Positions 44,735 through 54,823 of a DNA stretch of 64,000 nt are shown piece by piece. The position numbers and the translations under genes are program-made. Source of the stretch: Mesorhizobium huakuii (GTDB lineage: Bacteria; Pseudomonadota; Alphaproteobacteria; Rhizobiales; Rhizobiaceae); the NCBI RefSeq assembly GCF_030160235.1, contig NZ_BSNY01000047.1, forward strand, positions 62,001-126,000. The letters are read 5' to 3'. Below the pieces are notes generated by a model. The model was not told the DNA's origin, did no database searches, and saw only the letters and a program-made list of their open reading frames with translations. Position 1 is the first letter of the stretch. Every line of letters begins with the position of its first letter.

Positions 44735-46222
44735 TCACGCCGGGCGGCGCAGGCTGCCGCGGGCCTGGTCGAGCCGCACCGGCTGGTCGGGGATGGTGAC
44801 GGCGAAAGTGGTGCGCCCGCCAATCGATTCGACCAGTTCCACCGTACCGCCATGCGCCCGGATCAGTTCATGCGCGATCGCCAGGCCAAGGCCGGTGCCG
44901 CCGCTGCGCGCCGAGCCGCGGAACGCCGCGAACAGGTTTTCGCGCGCCTTCGGCGGCAGGCCGGGGCCGGTATCGGTGACGGCGATGCGGCTGACGCTGC
45001 CCATGCGCTCGGCCGAGACCGCCAGCCGCCGCACCACGGCGCTCTCGGTGTCGGCCGCCATCGCCTGCACCGAGTTGCGGCATAGATTGGTGAGCACCCG
45101 GAACAGTTGGTCGGAATCGGCGTCCACCTCGAAAGCCGCCTCGACGGCGTTGATGAACTCGATGCCTTCCTCGATGTCGAGCAGGCCGTGCACGTCCTCG
45201 ACCAGCTGGCGCAGCCGCACCCGGCGGCGCGAAGGCGGCGGCTCCTGCGTGCGGCCATAGTGAAGCACGCCTTCCGAATAAGAGACGGCACGGTCGAGCG
45301 CGCGCAAAAGCTTCGGCGCGAAGGCCTGTACGGTCGGATCCCGGACCTGGCGCAGTCGGTCCGACATCAGCTGTGCCGAGGCCAGGATGTTGCGCATGTC
45401 ATGGTTGATCTTCGAAACCGCCAGGCCGAGATCGGCAAGGTGCTTCTGCTCCGACAGCATCTTTTGCAGCCGTTCCTGCATCTGCGACAGCTCGCGTTCG
45501 GCAACGCCGATCTCGTCGGAGCGGGCGGCGGGATGGATGATGCGCCCGGGGTCGTCGGGCGCTTCGGAGAAGGACAGCATCGAGCGCGTCATGGTGCGGA
45601 TCGGGCCGATCATGATCAGGTCGATCGCGGCATAGACCAGCATGGCGGTGAACAGCGAGATCAGCAGCGAGACGAAGGCGACGTTGCGCGAATAGATGAG
45701 CATGGCCTTGCGCAGAGAGTAGTCCGGCATGATCAGCTCGAACTCCTTGTCGCTGTCGCCGACCGGTCCGAAGACGCGCAGCATCCGGTTGCCGCCGAAG
45801 AACAGCGTGTCGAGCGCGCCGGTCATGCCCTTGATCATGCCGACGCTGGCGAGGTCGATGTGCTCGTCGACCTGCGGCGGCATGTCCGCCACCACCAGCA
45901 GCCGCGAGACGCCGCCGTCGCGCACCGCGATCGCCTTGGCGCCGATCGCCATCAGGACGTCATTCTGGGCCGTGCGCGATAGCGAGGTCGACTCGCCCTG
46001 CACCAGTACGATCGACACCGCAGCCGCCGTGCTCAGCCGTTCCTTGAGCCAGCTCAGCCGGTAGCTGGCGATCCAGGGCAGGAAGATGAGCACTTCGGCC
46101 AGGAGCACGAAAACGATGGTCAGCAGCAGCAGTTTCGTCGACAGACCGCGCGACAGGGGTACCGTGCGGACGGCGGCGGGCGCCGTTCCGTTCCCTTCCC
46201 CCGCTTGGCTGGTTTCGCTCAT
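44735..46222 (-). CDS. Membrane sensor histidine kinase
   Basis: This 495-residue kinase has a transmembrane helix at about 29-50, an extracytoplasmic region, a second helix at about 180-205, a HAMP-like linker, the phospho-acceptor H274 in KINHDMRN and an HATPase_c domain with NLCRNSVQAM (N-box), DTGPGLP and GTGLGLAIAHELIRAHGG. The HDMRN acceptor motif is of the HisKA-like type seen in alphaproteobacterial kinases. No response regulator gene is adjacent, so its partner is unknown. It is divergent from rpmH with 280 bp between. Confidence 0.88.
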   Translation of the reverse strand: MSETSQAGEGNGTAPAAVRTVPLSRGLSTKLLLLTIVFVLLAEVLIFLPWIASYRLSWLKERLSTAAAVSIVLVQGESTSLSRTAQNDVLMAIGAKAIAVRDGGVSRLLVVADMPPQVDEHIDLASVGMIKGMTGALDTLFFGGNRMLRVFGPVGDSDKEFELIMPDYSLRKAMLIYSRNVAFVSLLISLFTAMLVYAAIDLIMIGPIRTMTRSMLSFSEAPDDPGRIIHPAARSDEIGVAERELSQMQERLQKMLSEQKHLADLGLAVSKINHDMRNILASAQLMSDRLRQVRDPTVQAFAPKLLRALDRAVSYSEGVLHYGRTQEPPPSRRRVRLRQLVEDVHGLLDIEEGIEFINAVEAAFEVDADSDQLFRVLTNLCRNSVQAMAADTESAVVRRLAVSAERMGSVSRIAVTDTGPGLPPKARENLFAAFRGSARSGGTGLGLAIAHELIRAHGGTVELVESIGGRTTFAVTIPDQPVRLDQARGSLRRPA

Positions 46223-46352
46223 GCGACTCTGTCTTCACGAACACTTGATCGGCCAAGATTAGGCGATAACGGCTTTTTTGCCAATTTCATCCTTTGGCCG
46301 GAACATTAAATTACCGTCATGAAGCCCGCGTCCATGCCGCGCCGACGCCGGA

Positions 46353-46381
46353 TTGACTTCCAAAACCCTTCTTTCTATAAG
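46353..46381 (+). promoter_or_regulatory. Strong sigma70 promoter for rpmH-rnpA-yidC
   Basis: TTGACT at 46353-46358 and TATAAG at 46376-46381 are separated by exactly 17 bp. A transcription start near 46388 would leave a leader of about 115 nt before rpmH. It is among the best promoter matches in the window. Confidence 0.7.
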
Positions 46382-46502
46382 CCCGCTCACGCTCGGGCCA
46401 CTCGTCCCGGCGCGGTTTCGATCGCGCCAAAGCCGGCCCGGCAAAGCTCCTGTTACAGAGTGACAGAATCAAGAAGGGCCGCACCCCGCGGTATTAAAAC
46501 AA

Positions 46503-46637
46503 ATGAAGCGTACCTACCAACCGTCCAAACTCGTCCGCAAACGCCGGCACGGTTTCCGTGCCCGCATGGCCACCAAGGGTGGCCGTGGCGTCGTCGCAGC
46601 TCGCCGCAACCGCGGCCGCAAGCGGCTCAGCGCCTAA
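46503..46637 (+). CDS. rpmH: 50S ribosomal protein L34
   Basis: This 44-residue basic protein, [18 protein letters not shown] through KRLSA, is the full-length L34 of the large ribosomal subunit. It follows the promoter at 46353-46381 and precedes rnpA by 14 bp, the conserved bacterial order. Confidence 0.98.
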   Translation: MKRTYQPSKLVRKRRHGFRARMATKGGRGVVAARRNRGRKRLSA

Positions 46638-46651
46638 GCGAGACGATATCG

Positions 46652-47005
46652 TTGCCCGCAACCGGCAAGCCAGTGGGGCAAGATCCCAAGCGGCTTCTGA
46701 AACGCGCGGAATTCCTGGCCGTCCGTCGTGGTGAAAAGCGACGCGGACGGTTTTTCCTCGTCGAGGTCCTCGACCGCGGCGATGGCGGGGTGCCGCGCGT
46801 CGGCTACACCGTCACCAAGAAGGTCGGCAACGCTGTTGTGCGCAACCGCGTCAGGCGGCGGCTTAAAGAGGCCGTCCGCGTCCATGCCGCAGATGACATG
46901 GTGCCCGGCAATGATTATGTCATCGTCGGGCGCGATGATGCGCTGCGCGCCCCCTTCGGCCAATTGAAGGCCGAACTCTCCCGCCGACTTCGCGGAACAC
47001 GATAG
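46652..47005 (+). CDS. rnpA: Ribonuclease P protein component
   Basis: A 117-residue basic protein with the RnpA core [42 protein letters not shown] (RNR motif that contacts P RNA) and DYVIVGR. It helps RNase P mature tRNA 5' ends. The TTG at 46652 ([10 protein letters not shown]) is chosen because it follows rpmH directly and conserved sequence begins soon after; a GAGA lies upstream. It precedes yidC by 14 bp. Confidence 0.95.
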   Translation: MPATGKPVGQDPKRLLKRAEFLAVRRGEKRRGRFFLVEVLDRGDGGVPRVGYTVTKKVGNAVVRNRVRRRLKEAVRVHAADDMVPGNDYVIVGRDDALRAPFGQLKAELSRRLRGTR

Positions 47006-47019
47006 GCCAAGGGCTCTCG

Positions 47020-48831
47020 ATGGAAAACAACCGGAACTTCTTCATCACCATCGCGCTGTCGGTGCTGATCCTGACTTTGTGGCAGGTTTTCTACATGAAC
47101 CCGCGCGTCGAGCAGCAGCGCGAGGCCGCCAAGATCGAGCAGCAGCGGGTGGAAGAGCAGAAGAAGGCGGCCGAAGCGGCCAATCCGGGTGCTGGAACAC
47201 CGGCTCCGGCGCCAGGCGCCATTCCCAACGCGCCCGGCGGTGGCACCGTCACCGCGGCCAGCCGCGATCAGGCGCTGGCCGCTTCCAAGCGCGTCAAGAT
47301 CGACACGCCGAGCCTCGAGGGCTCGATCAACCTGACCGGCGCACGCCTCGACGATCTCAAGCTCAAGCACTACACCGAGACCGTCGACAAGAATTCGCCC
47401 GAGATCGAACTGCTGAACCCGCAGGCGCTGCCGACCGGCTATTTCGCCGAAATCGGCTTCGTCGGCAACGACAAGACCGGCACGGTGCCGGGTGCCGAAA
47501 CGGTGTGGAGCGTCGACGGCAATCCGACGCTGAGCCCGTCGACGCCGGTGACGCTCACCTACACCAACGACAAGGGCCTGACCTTCAAGCGCATCTTCTC
47601 GGTCGATGCCAACTACATGTTCACGGTCACGGACACGGTGCAGAATTCCGGCACGAGCGCGGTTTCGCTGTTCAATTACGGCCGCGTCACCCGTTACGAC
47701 AAGCCGGCCGTTGCCAGCACGTATGTGCTGCATGAAGGTCTGATCGGCGTTACCGGTACAGAGGGCCTGGCCGAGTACAAATACGCCAAGATCGAATCCG
47801 ACAAGCAGATTACGCCCGGCAAGTCGACCGATGGTTGGCTCGGCATCACCGACAAATACTGGGCCGTCACGCTGGTGCCGACCGAAAAGCAGCCTTTCCA
47901 GCCGCGCTACGCCTTTTTCGAGGATGGCCGCCACCGCTACCAGTCCGACTTCCTGACCGACGCGATCAATGTCGATGCCGGCCAGTCCGCGACGGTCGAG
48001 ACCGAGATCTTCGCCGGCGCCAAGGAAGTCGCAAAGATCAATGCCTACGAGGCGGACCGTCATATTCGCCAGTTCAATCTGGTGATCGACTGGGGCTGGT
48101 TCTATTTCATCACCAAGCCGATGTTCTGGCTGATCGACACGCTTTACAAATTCTTCGGCAATTTCGGCCTGGCGATCCTCGCCACCACCGTCATCGTCAA
48201 GGCCATCTTCTTCCCGCTCGCCAACAAGTCCTACGCGTCGATGGCGAACATGAAGAAGGTGCAGCCCAAGATGCTGGAGATCCGCGAGAAGTACGCGGAC
48301 GACAAGATGAAGCAGCAGCAGGCGATGATGGAGCTGTACAAGACCGAGAAGATCAATCCGCTTGCCGGCTGCTGGCCGGTGGCGCTGCAGATCCCGGTCT
48401 TCTTCTCGCTCTACAAGGTGCTCTACATCACCATCGAGATGCGCCACGCGCCGTTCTTCGGCTGGATCCAGGATCTGGCCGCGCCCGACCCGACCTCGAT
48501 CTTCAACCTGTTCGGCCTGGTTCCGATCACGCTGCCGCACATGCTGATGATCGGTGTCTGGCCGCTGATCATGGGCGTCACCATGTTCCTGCAGATGCGC
48601 ATGAACCCGACGCCGCCGGATCCGACGCAGGCCGCGATCTTCACCTGGATGCCTGTTATCTTCACCTTCATGATGGCGGGTTTCCCGGCCGGCCTGGTCA
48701 TCTACTGGGCCTGGAACAACACGCTGTCGATCCTCCAGCAGGGCGTGATCATGAAGCGCCAGGGCGCCAAGATCGAGCTATGGGACAATCTGACGGCCCT
48801 GTTCAAAAAGAAACCGTCACCGGCGGAATAG
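47020..48831 (+). CDS. yidC: Membrane protein insertase YidC
   Basis: A 603-residue YidC of Gram-negative type. It has an N-terminal signal-anchor helix (FFITIALSVLILTLWQVFYM), a Pro/Ala-rich linker, a large periplasmic beta domain (about 90-340) and a C-terminal 60KD_IMP membrane domain with FGLAILATTVIVKAIFFPLANKSY and NPLAGCWPVALQIPVFFSLYKVLY. It inserts inner-membrane proteins with or without SecYEG. It ends the rpmH-rnpA-yidC operon and is followed by a strong terminator. Confidence 0.98.
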   Translation: MENNRNFFITIALSVLILTLWQVFYMNPRVEQQREAAKIEQQRVEEQKKAAEAANPGAGTPAPAPGAIPNAPGGGTVTAASRDQALAASKRVKIDTPSLEGSINLTGARLDDLKLKHYTETVDKNSPEIELLNPQALPTGYFAEIGFVGNDKTGTVPGAETVWSVDGNPTLSPSTPVTLTYTNDKGLTFKRIFSVDANYMFTVTDTVQNSGTSAVSLFNYGRVTRYDKPAVASTYVLHEGLIGVTGTEGLAEYKYAKIESDKQITPGKSTDGWLGITDKYWAVTLVPTEKQPFQPRYAFFEDGRHRYQSDFLTDAINVDAGQSATVETEIFAGAKEVAKINAYEADRHIRQFNLVIDWGWFYFITKPMFWLIDTLYKFFGNFGLAILATTVIVKAIFFPLANKSYASMANMKKVQPKMLEIREKYADDKMKQQQAMMELYKTEKINPLAGCWPVALQIPVFFSLYKVLYITIEMRHAPFFGWIQDLAAPDPTSIFNLFGLVPITLPHMLMIGVWPLIMGVTMFLQMRMNPTPPDPTQAAIFTWMPVIFTFMMAGFPAGLVIYWAWNNTLSILQQGVIMKRQGAKIELWDNLTALFKKKPSPAE

Positions 48832-48849
48832 AAACTCCCTCTCTCGAAA

Positions 48850-48875
48850 AAGCCCGGCTCGTCCGGGCTTTTTCT
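48850..48875 (+). terminator. Intrinsic terminator after yidC
   Basis: AGCCCGG (48851-48857) and CCGGGCT (48863-48869) form a 7-bp stem with a 5-nt loop. A residues precede it and TTTTTCTTT follows. Confidence 0.93.
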
Positions 48876-48997
48876 TTGCGCGAGTATTCGTTCACGTTCC
48901 CGTGATCGGCGAAACTGCAAGCGGTCGCGGGGCGTGACTGCGTGTGCATTTCCAAAGGCTATCAATTCCGATCAGCCCTCACCCGGAGGAAGACCAC

Positions 48998-49558
48998 ATG
49001 CGCTTGCCGTCATTCAGGATCATCGCCATTTCCGCCCTCGTCGCCGGCGTGGCGATTGCCGCCCCCGCCTACGCCAAGAACCCTGTTGTCGGTGGTGCGC
49101 CGATGTACACCACCAAGAACATTGTCGAGAACGCCGTCAATTCGAAGGACCACACGACGCTGGTCGCCGCCGTCAAGGCGGCCGGCCTGGTCGACACGCT
49201 GCAGGGCGCCGGTCCGTTCACCGTCTTCGCGCCGACCAACGAGGCCTTCGCGGCGCTGCCGGCCGGCACGGTCGACACGCTGCTCAAGCCCGAGAACAAG
49301 GACAAGCTCACCAAGGTGCTGACCGCGCATGTCGTGGCCGGCAAGATTTCAGGCGCCGAGATGATGAAGCAGGCCAAGGCGATGGGCGGCAAATACGAGA
49401 TGAAGACCGTCTCCGGCGACACGCTCACCGCCGAGGTCAAGAAGGGCAAGCTCTACATCATGGACGAGTCCGGCGGCGAGGCGAAGGTGACCATCGCCGA
49501 CGTCAACCAGTCGAACGGCGTCATCCATGTCGTCAACAAGGTGCTGTTGCCGAAGTAA
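48998..49558 (+). CDS. Secreted fasciclin (FAS1) domain protein, copy 1
   Basis: This 186-residue protein has a signal peptide (MRLPSFRIIAISALVAGVAIAAPAYA) and one FAS1 domain with the H1 motif FTVFAPTNEAFAALP and the H2 region NGVIHVVNKVLLPK. Bacterial FAS1 proteins are periplasmic or surface adhesins. The ATG at 48998 has CGGAGGAAG upstream. A 176-bp block (49142-49317) is identical in DNA to the inverted copy at 59793-59968, whereas the C-terminal parts differ. It is followed by its own terminator. Confidence 0.92.
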   Translation: MRLPSFRIIAISALVAGVAIAAPAYAKNPVVGGAPMYTTKNIVENAVNSKDHTTLVAAVKAAGLVDTLQGAGPFTVFAPTNEAFAALPAGTVDTLLKPENKDKLTKVLTAHVVAGKISGAEMMKQAKAMGGKYEMKTVSGDTLTAEVKKGKLYIMDESGGEAKVTIADVNQSNGVIHVVNKVLLPK

Positions 49559-49667
49559 CGGCTTCCGGCGAAAGGGGGCAGTGGCAGGTCGTTGGGGCTT
49601 TCTCGGTCTGCCATCCCCGCCTCATGACGAGGTGCCATGTTTCTTGGGGAAGTCGTTATCGGCGAGG

Positions 49668-49708
49668 CCGGGGTCCTGGAGTCCCTCACAGGGCCCCGGT
49701 TTCTTTTT
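49668..49708 (+). terminator. Probable terminator after fasciclin copy 1
   Basis: CCGGGG (49668-49673) pairs with CCCCGG (49694-49699), with further pairing inside, and is followed by TTTCTTTTT. It lies 110 bp after the fasciclin stop and 56 bp before the end of the convergent emrB relic. Confidence 0.7.
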
Positions 49709-49764
49709 GCGTATCGTGAAGATGGCTGGACTTCAGCGATCGAACTTCGACCGCTTCCAGCGCA

Positions 49765-51310
49765 TCACTCCATCACGGCGCTATGGTCGACCTTGGCCGG
49801 TGCGCCTGGCTTGCGCAGCAAGAGCACGAGCGGGATGGCGGCCAGCGACAGGATCATCATCAGCTTGAAGTCGTTCATGTAGCTGATGATTGTCGCCTGT
49901 AGCGTCACCACGCCGTCAAGTGCCGCGCGACCGGCGGCGGTGTAGGGGTTCATCGCCTGCGCGATCGCCGGATTGCTGAATGCCTGGTTGAAGGGCGTCA
50001 CATAGGTGGCGATGTTGGCATGGTTGATCTGCACGTTCTGCGTCAGCAGTGCGGTGACCACCGAGATGCCGACGCTGGAGCCGATGTTGCGCGAGATTGT
50101 AGAGCCCGGTGCCTTCCGCCCGCCGTTCCGGCGCCAGCGTGGCGAAGGTGATGGTCGTCAGCGGCACGAAGAGGAAGCCGAGCCCCGCGCCCTGGACGAA
50201 GCCGGTGCTGATGATGGTCCATTGCGAGACGTCGGGCGTCCACCCGGTCATGTCGTACATCGCCCAGGCGGTGATCAGCAGGCCGATCAGCAGCAGCCAG
50301 CGAGTGTCCACCTTGCCGATCAGCCTGCCGACCAGGAACATGCACGCCATCGTGCCGAGCCCGCGCGGGCCCATGACGATGCCGGCCGTCACCACCGGAT
50401 AACCCATCAGCGTCTGCAGATAGGGCGTCATCAGCGCCAGCGAGGCGAGATAGGTGACGCCTATGATGAAGATGAAGATCATGCCGACGGCGAAATTCCG
50501 GTCCAGGAAAAGCCGAGGGTTCACGAAGGTGTTCCTGGCGGTGAAGGTATGGACAAGGAAGATGTAGAAGGCCGACGCGCAGATCAGCGCCTCGACGATG
50601 ATCTCGGATGAGGAGAACCAGTTGAGCTGCTCGCCGCGGTCGAGAAACATCTGCAGCGCCGCGATGGTAATGCTGAGCATGCCGAAACCCAGCCAGTCGA
50701 GCCTGGCCTTGATGTCCAGCTTGGTTTCCAGCACGAACAGGGACACGCCGGCGAAAGCCAGCGCGCCGATCGGCACGTTGATGTAGAACACCCAGCGCCA
50801 GGAGACGTTCTCGGTCAGCCAGCCGCCGATGACCGGACCCAGCACCGGACCGACCATCACCGACACGCCAAACAGCGCCATGGCCGAGCCGCGCTCCTCC
50901 ACGCTGTAGATGTCGAGCAGGATGCTCTGCGACAGCGGCACCAGGGCGGCGCCGAACAGGCCCTGCAGCAGGCGGAAGCCGACGATCTGCGGCAGCGACT
51001 GCGCGAAGCCGCACAGCACCGAGGCGACGACGAAACCGGTGATCGAGGTCAACAGGATGCGCTTGCGGCCGAAACGATTGGCAAGATAGCCCGAAGGCGG
51101 CGTCATCACCGCCGCCGCGACGATATAGGAGGTCAGCACCCAGTTGATCTGGTCGGCACTGGCCGAAACGCTGCCCTGTATGTAGGGCAGCGCCACATTG
51201 GCGATGGTCGTGTCCAGCGCCTGCATGATGACGGCCAGGATGACGCAAGCCGTGATGGCGCCGCGATTGGCGACCACCGGTGTGGCACCTGCCGCGGTCG
51301 CGCCGGTCAT
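49765..51310 (-). pseudogene. emrB: DHA2-family multidrug efflux permease EmrB, frameshifted near C-terminus
   Basis: From the ATG at 51310 the frame encodes a 14-helix MFS drug exporter (VIMQALDTTIANVALPYIQG, the motif A LANRFGRKRIL, motif C-like GPVLGPVIGGWLTE). After GTGLYNLA, at about 50088-50093, the frame shifts. The expected ARNIGSSVGISVV reads as AQHRLQRR because GCGCGC seems reduced to GCGC (2 nt lost). The true C-terminus continues in another frame from VVTALLTQNVQINHANIA to the stop at 49765. A sequencing error is possible. The start overlaps emrA by 4 bases. Confidence 0.8.
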
Positions 51311-52602
51311 GACTTCTGTCCGAACCGGTCGATGAGGTTGGTGACGAAGTCCGGCAGGCCGCGCGCATGGCCGGTCTCGACATCGACCACCACACTCATG
51401 CCGCCGCGCAGCGGCGGTCTGCCCTTGGTATCGTCGACCGTCACACGCATCGGGATGCGCTGCACGACCTTGACCCAGTTGCCGGTGGTGTTCTGCGCCG
51501 GCAGCAGCGAGAAGCTCGACGACGAGGCCGGGCTGATCGAGGCGACCGTGCCGTGCCAGACGGCGCCCGGATAGGTGTCGACGCTGATCGTCGCCGTCTG
51601 TCCCGGCCGCACATAGGTCAACTCGGTTTCCTTCGGCTCCGCCTCGATCCACAGATCCGTCGACGACACCAGGCTGAAGGCCGGCTGCGAAGCCGGCAGA
51701 TATTTGCCGACCTGAAGCGCGTCGACATTGGTGACGACACCGTCGAACGGCGCCTTGACGACGGAATCGGCGAGGTTGCGCTGCGCATCGTCAACGCCCG
51801 ACTGGGCCTGCAGGTAGAACGGGTTCTTCTCCACCGGCTGGTTGGCATCGCCGCCCAGTTGGGCAAGTGTGGCCTGTGCCTGCGCCTTGGCGACATCCAC
51901 TTTCTGGCGCGCCGCGACGAGGTCGTGCTGGGCGCTGTCGAAAGACGCCTTGGAGGCGGTGGAGGTCTTGAGCAGGTCCTGCTGCCGCTGGAAGGCGGCC
52001 TCGTAATAGGGAATGTCGGCTTGCGCCTGTTCGATCTGCGCCAGAGACTGCCGGTAGCTCGCCTGCAGGGTCAGCACCTGGTTGCGCACCGTCCCGAGCT
52101 GGGCCTGGGCGGCGGCAAGAGCGGTTTCGAAGGAGGCTAGCCGCAGGCGGAACAGCACGTCGCCCTTCTTCACCGCCTGGTTCTCGTGCACGTCTATCTC
52201 CTGCACGGTGCCGGAGACGTCGGTGGACACGCCGAGCGACTGCGCCTGGATGTAGGCATTGTCGGTCGTCATCACCTGGCCGCCGGTCACGTAATAATAG
52301 CCGCCGACGGCGAGCGCGACGGGCAGCAAGGCAAACAGCACCGGCCGCTTCAGGCTGCGCTTCGGCTTGGCCGGGGCGGGAGGGGCAAGGGCGGCAGGCG
52401 CCTGTTGCGGCTGCGGCTCCCTGGCCGGTGCCTCGAGTGCCGCCGGCGCTAGCGCGACCGGCGCTTCCAGCTCGTCATTGTCGATGACGGCATTGGCGCG
52501 CCTCTGTTCGCGCTCGCTGTCCAGACGGATGACCTGGTCGACGGTGCGATCCGTGGCCGGGTCGTTCCCGGCAGGCTTCTTGGAGGATGTCGATTCAGCC
52601 AT
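51307..52602 (-). CDS. emrA: EmrA/HlyD-type membrane fusion protein, copy 1
   Basis: This 431-residue adaptor has a Pro/Ala-rich cytoplasmic N-terminus, one transmembrane helix (PVLFALLPVALAVGGYYYV), a biotinyl-lipoyl-like half-motif (VSGTVQEIDVHENQAVKKGDVLFRL), a long coiled coil and the second half VKAPFDGVVTNVDALQVGKYL. It links the EmrB pump to an outer-membrane channel. The ATG at 52602 has GGGAG eight bases upstream. Its partner EmrB is frameshifted and its MarR regulator is deleted, so this system may be inactive, though emrA itself looks intact. Confidence 0.88.
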   Translation of the reverse strand: MAESTSSKKPAGNDPATDRTVDQVIRLDSEREQRRANAVIDNDELEAPVALAPAALEAPAREPQPQQAPAALAPPAPAKPKRSLKRPVLFALLPVALAVGGYYYVTGGQVMTTDNAYIQAQSLGVSTDVSGTVQEIDVHENQAVKKGDVLFRLRLASFETALAAAQAQLGTVRNQVLTLQASYRQSLAQIEQAQADIPYYEAAFQRQQDLLKTSTASKASFDSAQHDLVAARQKVDVAKAQAQATLAQLGGDANQPVEKNPFYLQAQSGVDDAQRNLADSVVKAPFDGVVTNVDALQVGKYLPASQPAFSLVSSTDLWIEAEPKETELTYVRPGQTATISVDTYPGAVWHGTVASISPASSSSFSLLPAQNTTGNWVKVVQRIPMRVTVDDTKGRPPLRGGMSVVVDVETGHARGLPDFVTNLIDRFGQKS

Positions 52603-52915
52603 GGACTTTCTCCCGGTCGCCGGCTGGCTGGGTGCGAGCCGCGAGCAGATTGGATTTGATAAGGCTTGGGGTTTGCAGCCGGGGCTGCCGTGTTTCAGGC
52701 GAAGGGCCGGCGAAGGCCTCGTCTCGCGTTCTCCGGCAGTTGCCGCGCATGTTCTCGAGCAGCCGGCGGACAAGCAGGGCCAGGTAAGGCAGCCAGGCCG
52801 GCACCTTCGATTGGGCTCGGCTCAGCCCCGACACCCGCCAACGCTGTCCGAACCGCGTTCGAAGCAGGCGCGCGACGTTGTGCAGCACGAAGCTGATATG
52901 GGGCGAGGAGGACAT
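52595..52915 (-). pseudogene. MarR-family regulator with internal deletion (emrR-like)
   Basis: The frame starts MSSSPHISFVLHNVARLLRT and GLSRAQSKVPAWLPYL, which matches the N-terminal helices of MarR regulators. It then jumps to LLENMRGN, which resembles the family's last helix, and runs on into the emrA start. The whole winged-helix DNA-binding core is missing, so it should not bind DNA. A MarR gene upstream of emrAB is the usual arrangement. This fits a decaying operon. Confidence 0.65.
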
Positions 52916-53092
52916 GGGAAGAGATCAGGGTCTACGGACAAGTTTTCGTGAGCATGCTTATTATCATCATGCACATAATCCCGCTGGACGGCGCGTGCAA
53001 GACGGACTAAGCCGCGCTGACCAAAAATCGCATGGGCCACGACACGGAAGAGGCGCCCCGGCGGTGCGAATTTTCCGCCAAGGATTTCGACG

Positions 53093-53407
53093 ATGAACTG
53101 GATCAGGATCGCAGCCGTGACTGCCCTCGTCGGGTGTCCCGGCATCGCGGTTGCAAAGGAAGCGGTGAGCTGCGGCGGTGCCGCGATGCTGGGTGGCGCG
53201 CAGCTGAACTGCAGCCACGTCGAACCCGCAGCACCGCCGCAATTCTGCACGTTTAGCTGGGCTCTCCACACGATGGCAGGCGATCAGAAGGTCGTCGAAG
53301 GCACCTTCCTGCTGCCGCGGGGTGCGGCCAACGTTGCCGTCTACCAGGGCAGCGGTTTCGACAGCGCGCTGTCCAATCCGATCGTGATCTGCCGCGGCAA
53401 CAAATGA
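53093..53407 (+). CDS. Small secreted protein of unknown function
   Basis: A 104-residue protein with a Sec signal peptide (MNWIRIAAVTALVGCPGIAVA-K) and a mature part of about 83 residues containing four cysteines (SCGG, LNCSH, FCTFSW, VICRG) that could form two disulphides. I do not recognise the family. It is followed by a short gap and the acetyltransferase gene. Upstream (52916-53092) I see no clear promoter. Confidence 0.6.
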   Translation: MNWIRIAAVTALVGCPGIAVAKEAVSCGGAAMLGGAQLNCSHVEPAAPPQFCTFSWALHTMAGDQKVVEGTFLLPRGAANVAVYQGSGFDSALSNPIVICRGNK

Positions 53408-53527
53408 GCCTGGCGCTCACGGAAGACTCGCTCCGCGCCCGATTGGTGCTATAGGGCGGATCACGTTATTTTGACCCAGGCCCTCCGGTTCGGATGCGCC
53501 TGTCTGCCAATTCCCGGACGAACCGAC

Positions 53528-54166
53528 ATGGACGGACCTAACCCCCACATCAAGCACCCGATCCCGATGCACACGCGCGTCGGCTTCCTGAAGCCTCTGG
53601 TAACGGAGCCGAACATCGAGATCGGCGACTTCACCTATTATGACGACCCGGACGGACCGGACAAATTCGCGCAGAAATGCGTGCTGCACCACTATCCCTT
53701 CATCGGCGACAAGCTCATCATTGGCAAGTTCTGCGCCATCGCCGAAGGCGCGCGCTTCATCATGAACGGCGCCAACCACGCAATGTCCGGCTTTTCCACC
53801 TATCCGTTCAACATTTTCGGCCATGGCTGGGAAAAGGGCTTTGACCCGGCGACATGGTCGAAGGAGGTGCGCGGCGACACGGTGGTCGGCAGCGATGTCT
53901 GGATCGGCATGGAGGCGGTGATCCTGCCCGGCGTGGAAATCGGCCATGGCGCCATCATCGCCGCCAAATCCGTGGTGACGCACGATGTGCCGCCCTATGC
54001 CATTGTCGCCGGCAACGCCGCCAAGGTGGTGAAGATGCGTTTCGACGACAGGACGATCAGGCGGCTGCTGGCACTGGCATGGTGGCATTGGCCGGTGGAC
54101 AAGATCAGCCGCAACCTCGATGCCATCAGGGGCGCCGATATCTCTCTTCTGGAGGCAGCAGCTTGA
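53528..54166 (+). CDS. Vat/CatB-type hexapeptide acetyltransferase
   Basis: This 212-residue left-handed beta-helix protein has the xenobiotic acetyltransferase pattern: [35 protein letters not shown] (catalytic His about 82), [32 protein letters not shown] and WWHWPVDKI. Such trimers acetylate streptogramins or chloramphenicol, but many chromosomal members have unknown natural substrates, so resistance should not be assumed. The ATG at 53528 starts the conserved region. Its stop overlaps the start of engB, so they are co-translated. Confidence 0.88.
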   Translation: MDGPNPHIKHPIPMHTRVGFLKPLVTEPNIEIGDFTYYDDPDGPDKFAQKCVLHHYPFIGDKLIIGKFCAIAEGARFIMNGANHAMSGFSTYPFNIFGHGWEKGFDPATWSKEVRGDTVVGSDVWIGMEAVILPGVEIGHGAIIAAKSVVTHDVPPYAIVAGNAAKVVKMRFDDRTIRRLLALAWWHWPVDKISRNLDAIRGADISLLEAAA

Positions 54167-54822
54167 ACGCTCTGAACAGCACTGTGATCACCACCGACCT
54201 GTTCACGCGCGGGTGGATTTTCATCCGCGGCGTGCCGGCCATGAAGTTCCTGCCGCCGGAAGGGCCGCCGGAAATCGCCTTTGCCGGCCGCTCCAATGTC
54301 GGCAAATCGTCGCTGATCAACGCGCTGGTCAACCAGAAAGGGCTGGCGCGCACCTCCAACACGCCGGGGCGCACGCAGGAACTCAACTATTTCGTGCCGG
54401 ACGGATTTTCGGGCGAGGGCGCCGACCTGCCGCCGATGGCGCTGGTCGACATGCCGGGCTACGGCTACGCCACCGCGCCCAAGGAGAAGGTCGACGAGTG
54501 GACCAAGCTGGTCTTCGACTATCTCAAGGGCCGGGTGACGCTGAAGCGGGTCTATGTGCTGATCGACGCCCGCCACGGCATCAAGGCCAAGGACGACGAA
54601 GTGCTGTCGCTGCTCGACAAGGCGGCGGTGTCCTACCAGATCGTGCTGACCAAGACCGACAAGATCAAGGTCGCCGGCGTGCCGCGGCTGATCGAGGAGA
54701 CGCTGCAAAAGATCAAGAAGCGGCCGGCGGCGTTTCCGTTCGTCCTGGCGACGTCATCGGAAAAGGGCGAGGGGCTGGAGGAATTGCAGGCCGCGATCGT
54801 GCTTGCCGCCAATGGCGGCTAG
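54163..54822 (+). CDS. engB: Ribosome biogenesis GTPase EngB (YihA/YsxC)
   Basis: This 219-residue GTPase has G1 GRSNVGKSS, the switch region with [13 protein letters not shown]3 DMPGYGYA, G4 TKTDK and G5 region ATSSEKGEG. It assists assembly of the 50S subunit and is generally essential. The TTG at 54163 is well supported by GGAGG (54151-54155) seven bases upstream and overlaps the acetyltransferase stop. In related genomes engB lies close to yidC and argB. Confidence 0.96.
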   Translation: MNALNSTVITTDLFTRGWIFIRGVPAMKFLPPEGPPEIAFAGRSNVGKSSLINALVNQKGLARTSNTPGRTQELNYFVPDGFSGEGADLPPMALVDMPGYGYATAPKEKVDEWTKLVFDYLKGRVTLKRVYVLIDARHGIKAKDDEVLSLLDKAAVSYQIVLTKTDKIKVAGVPRLIEETLQKIKKRPAAFPFVLATSSEKGEGLEELQAAIVLAANGG

Positions 54823-54823
54823 G

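Noticed and set aside
53528-54166. Antibiotic resistance by the Vat/CatB-like acetyltransferase
   Set aside because: The fold matches, but it is co-translated with the core gene engB in a chromosomal setting. Many such proteins do not act on drugs, so resistance is not claimed.
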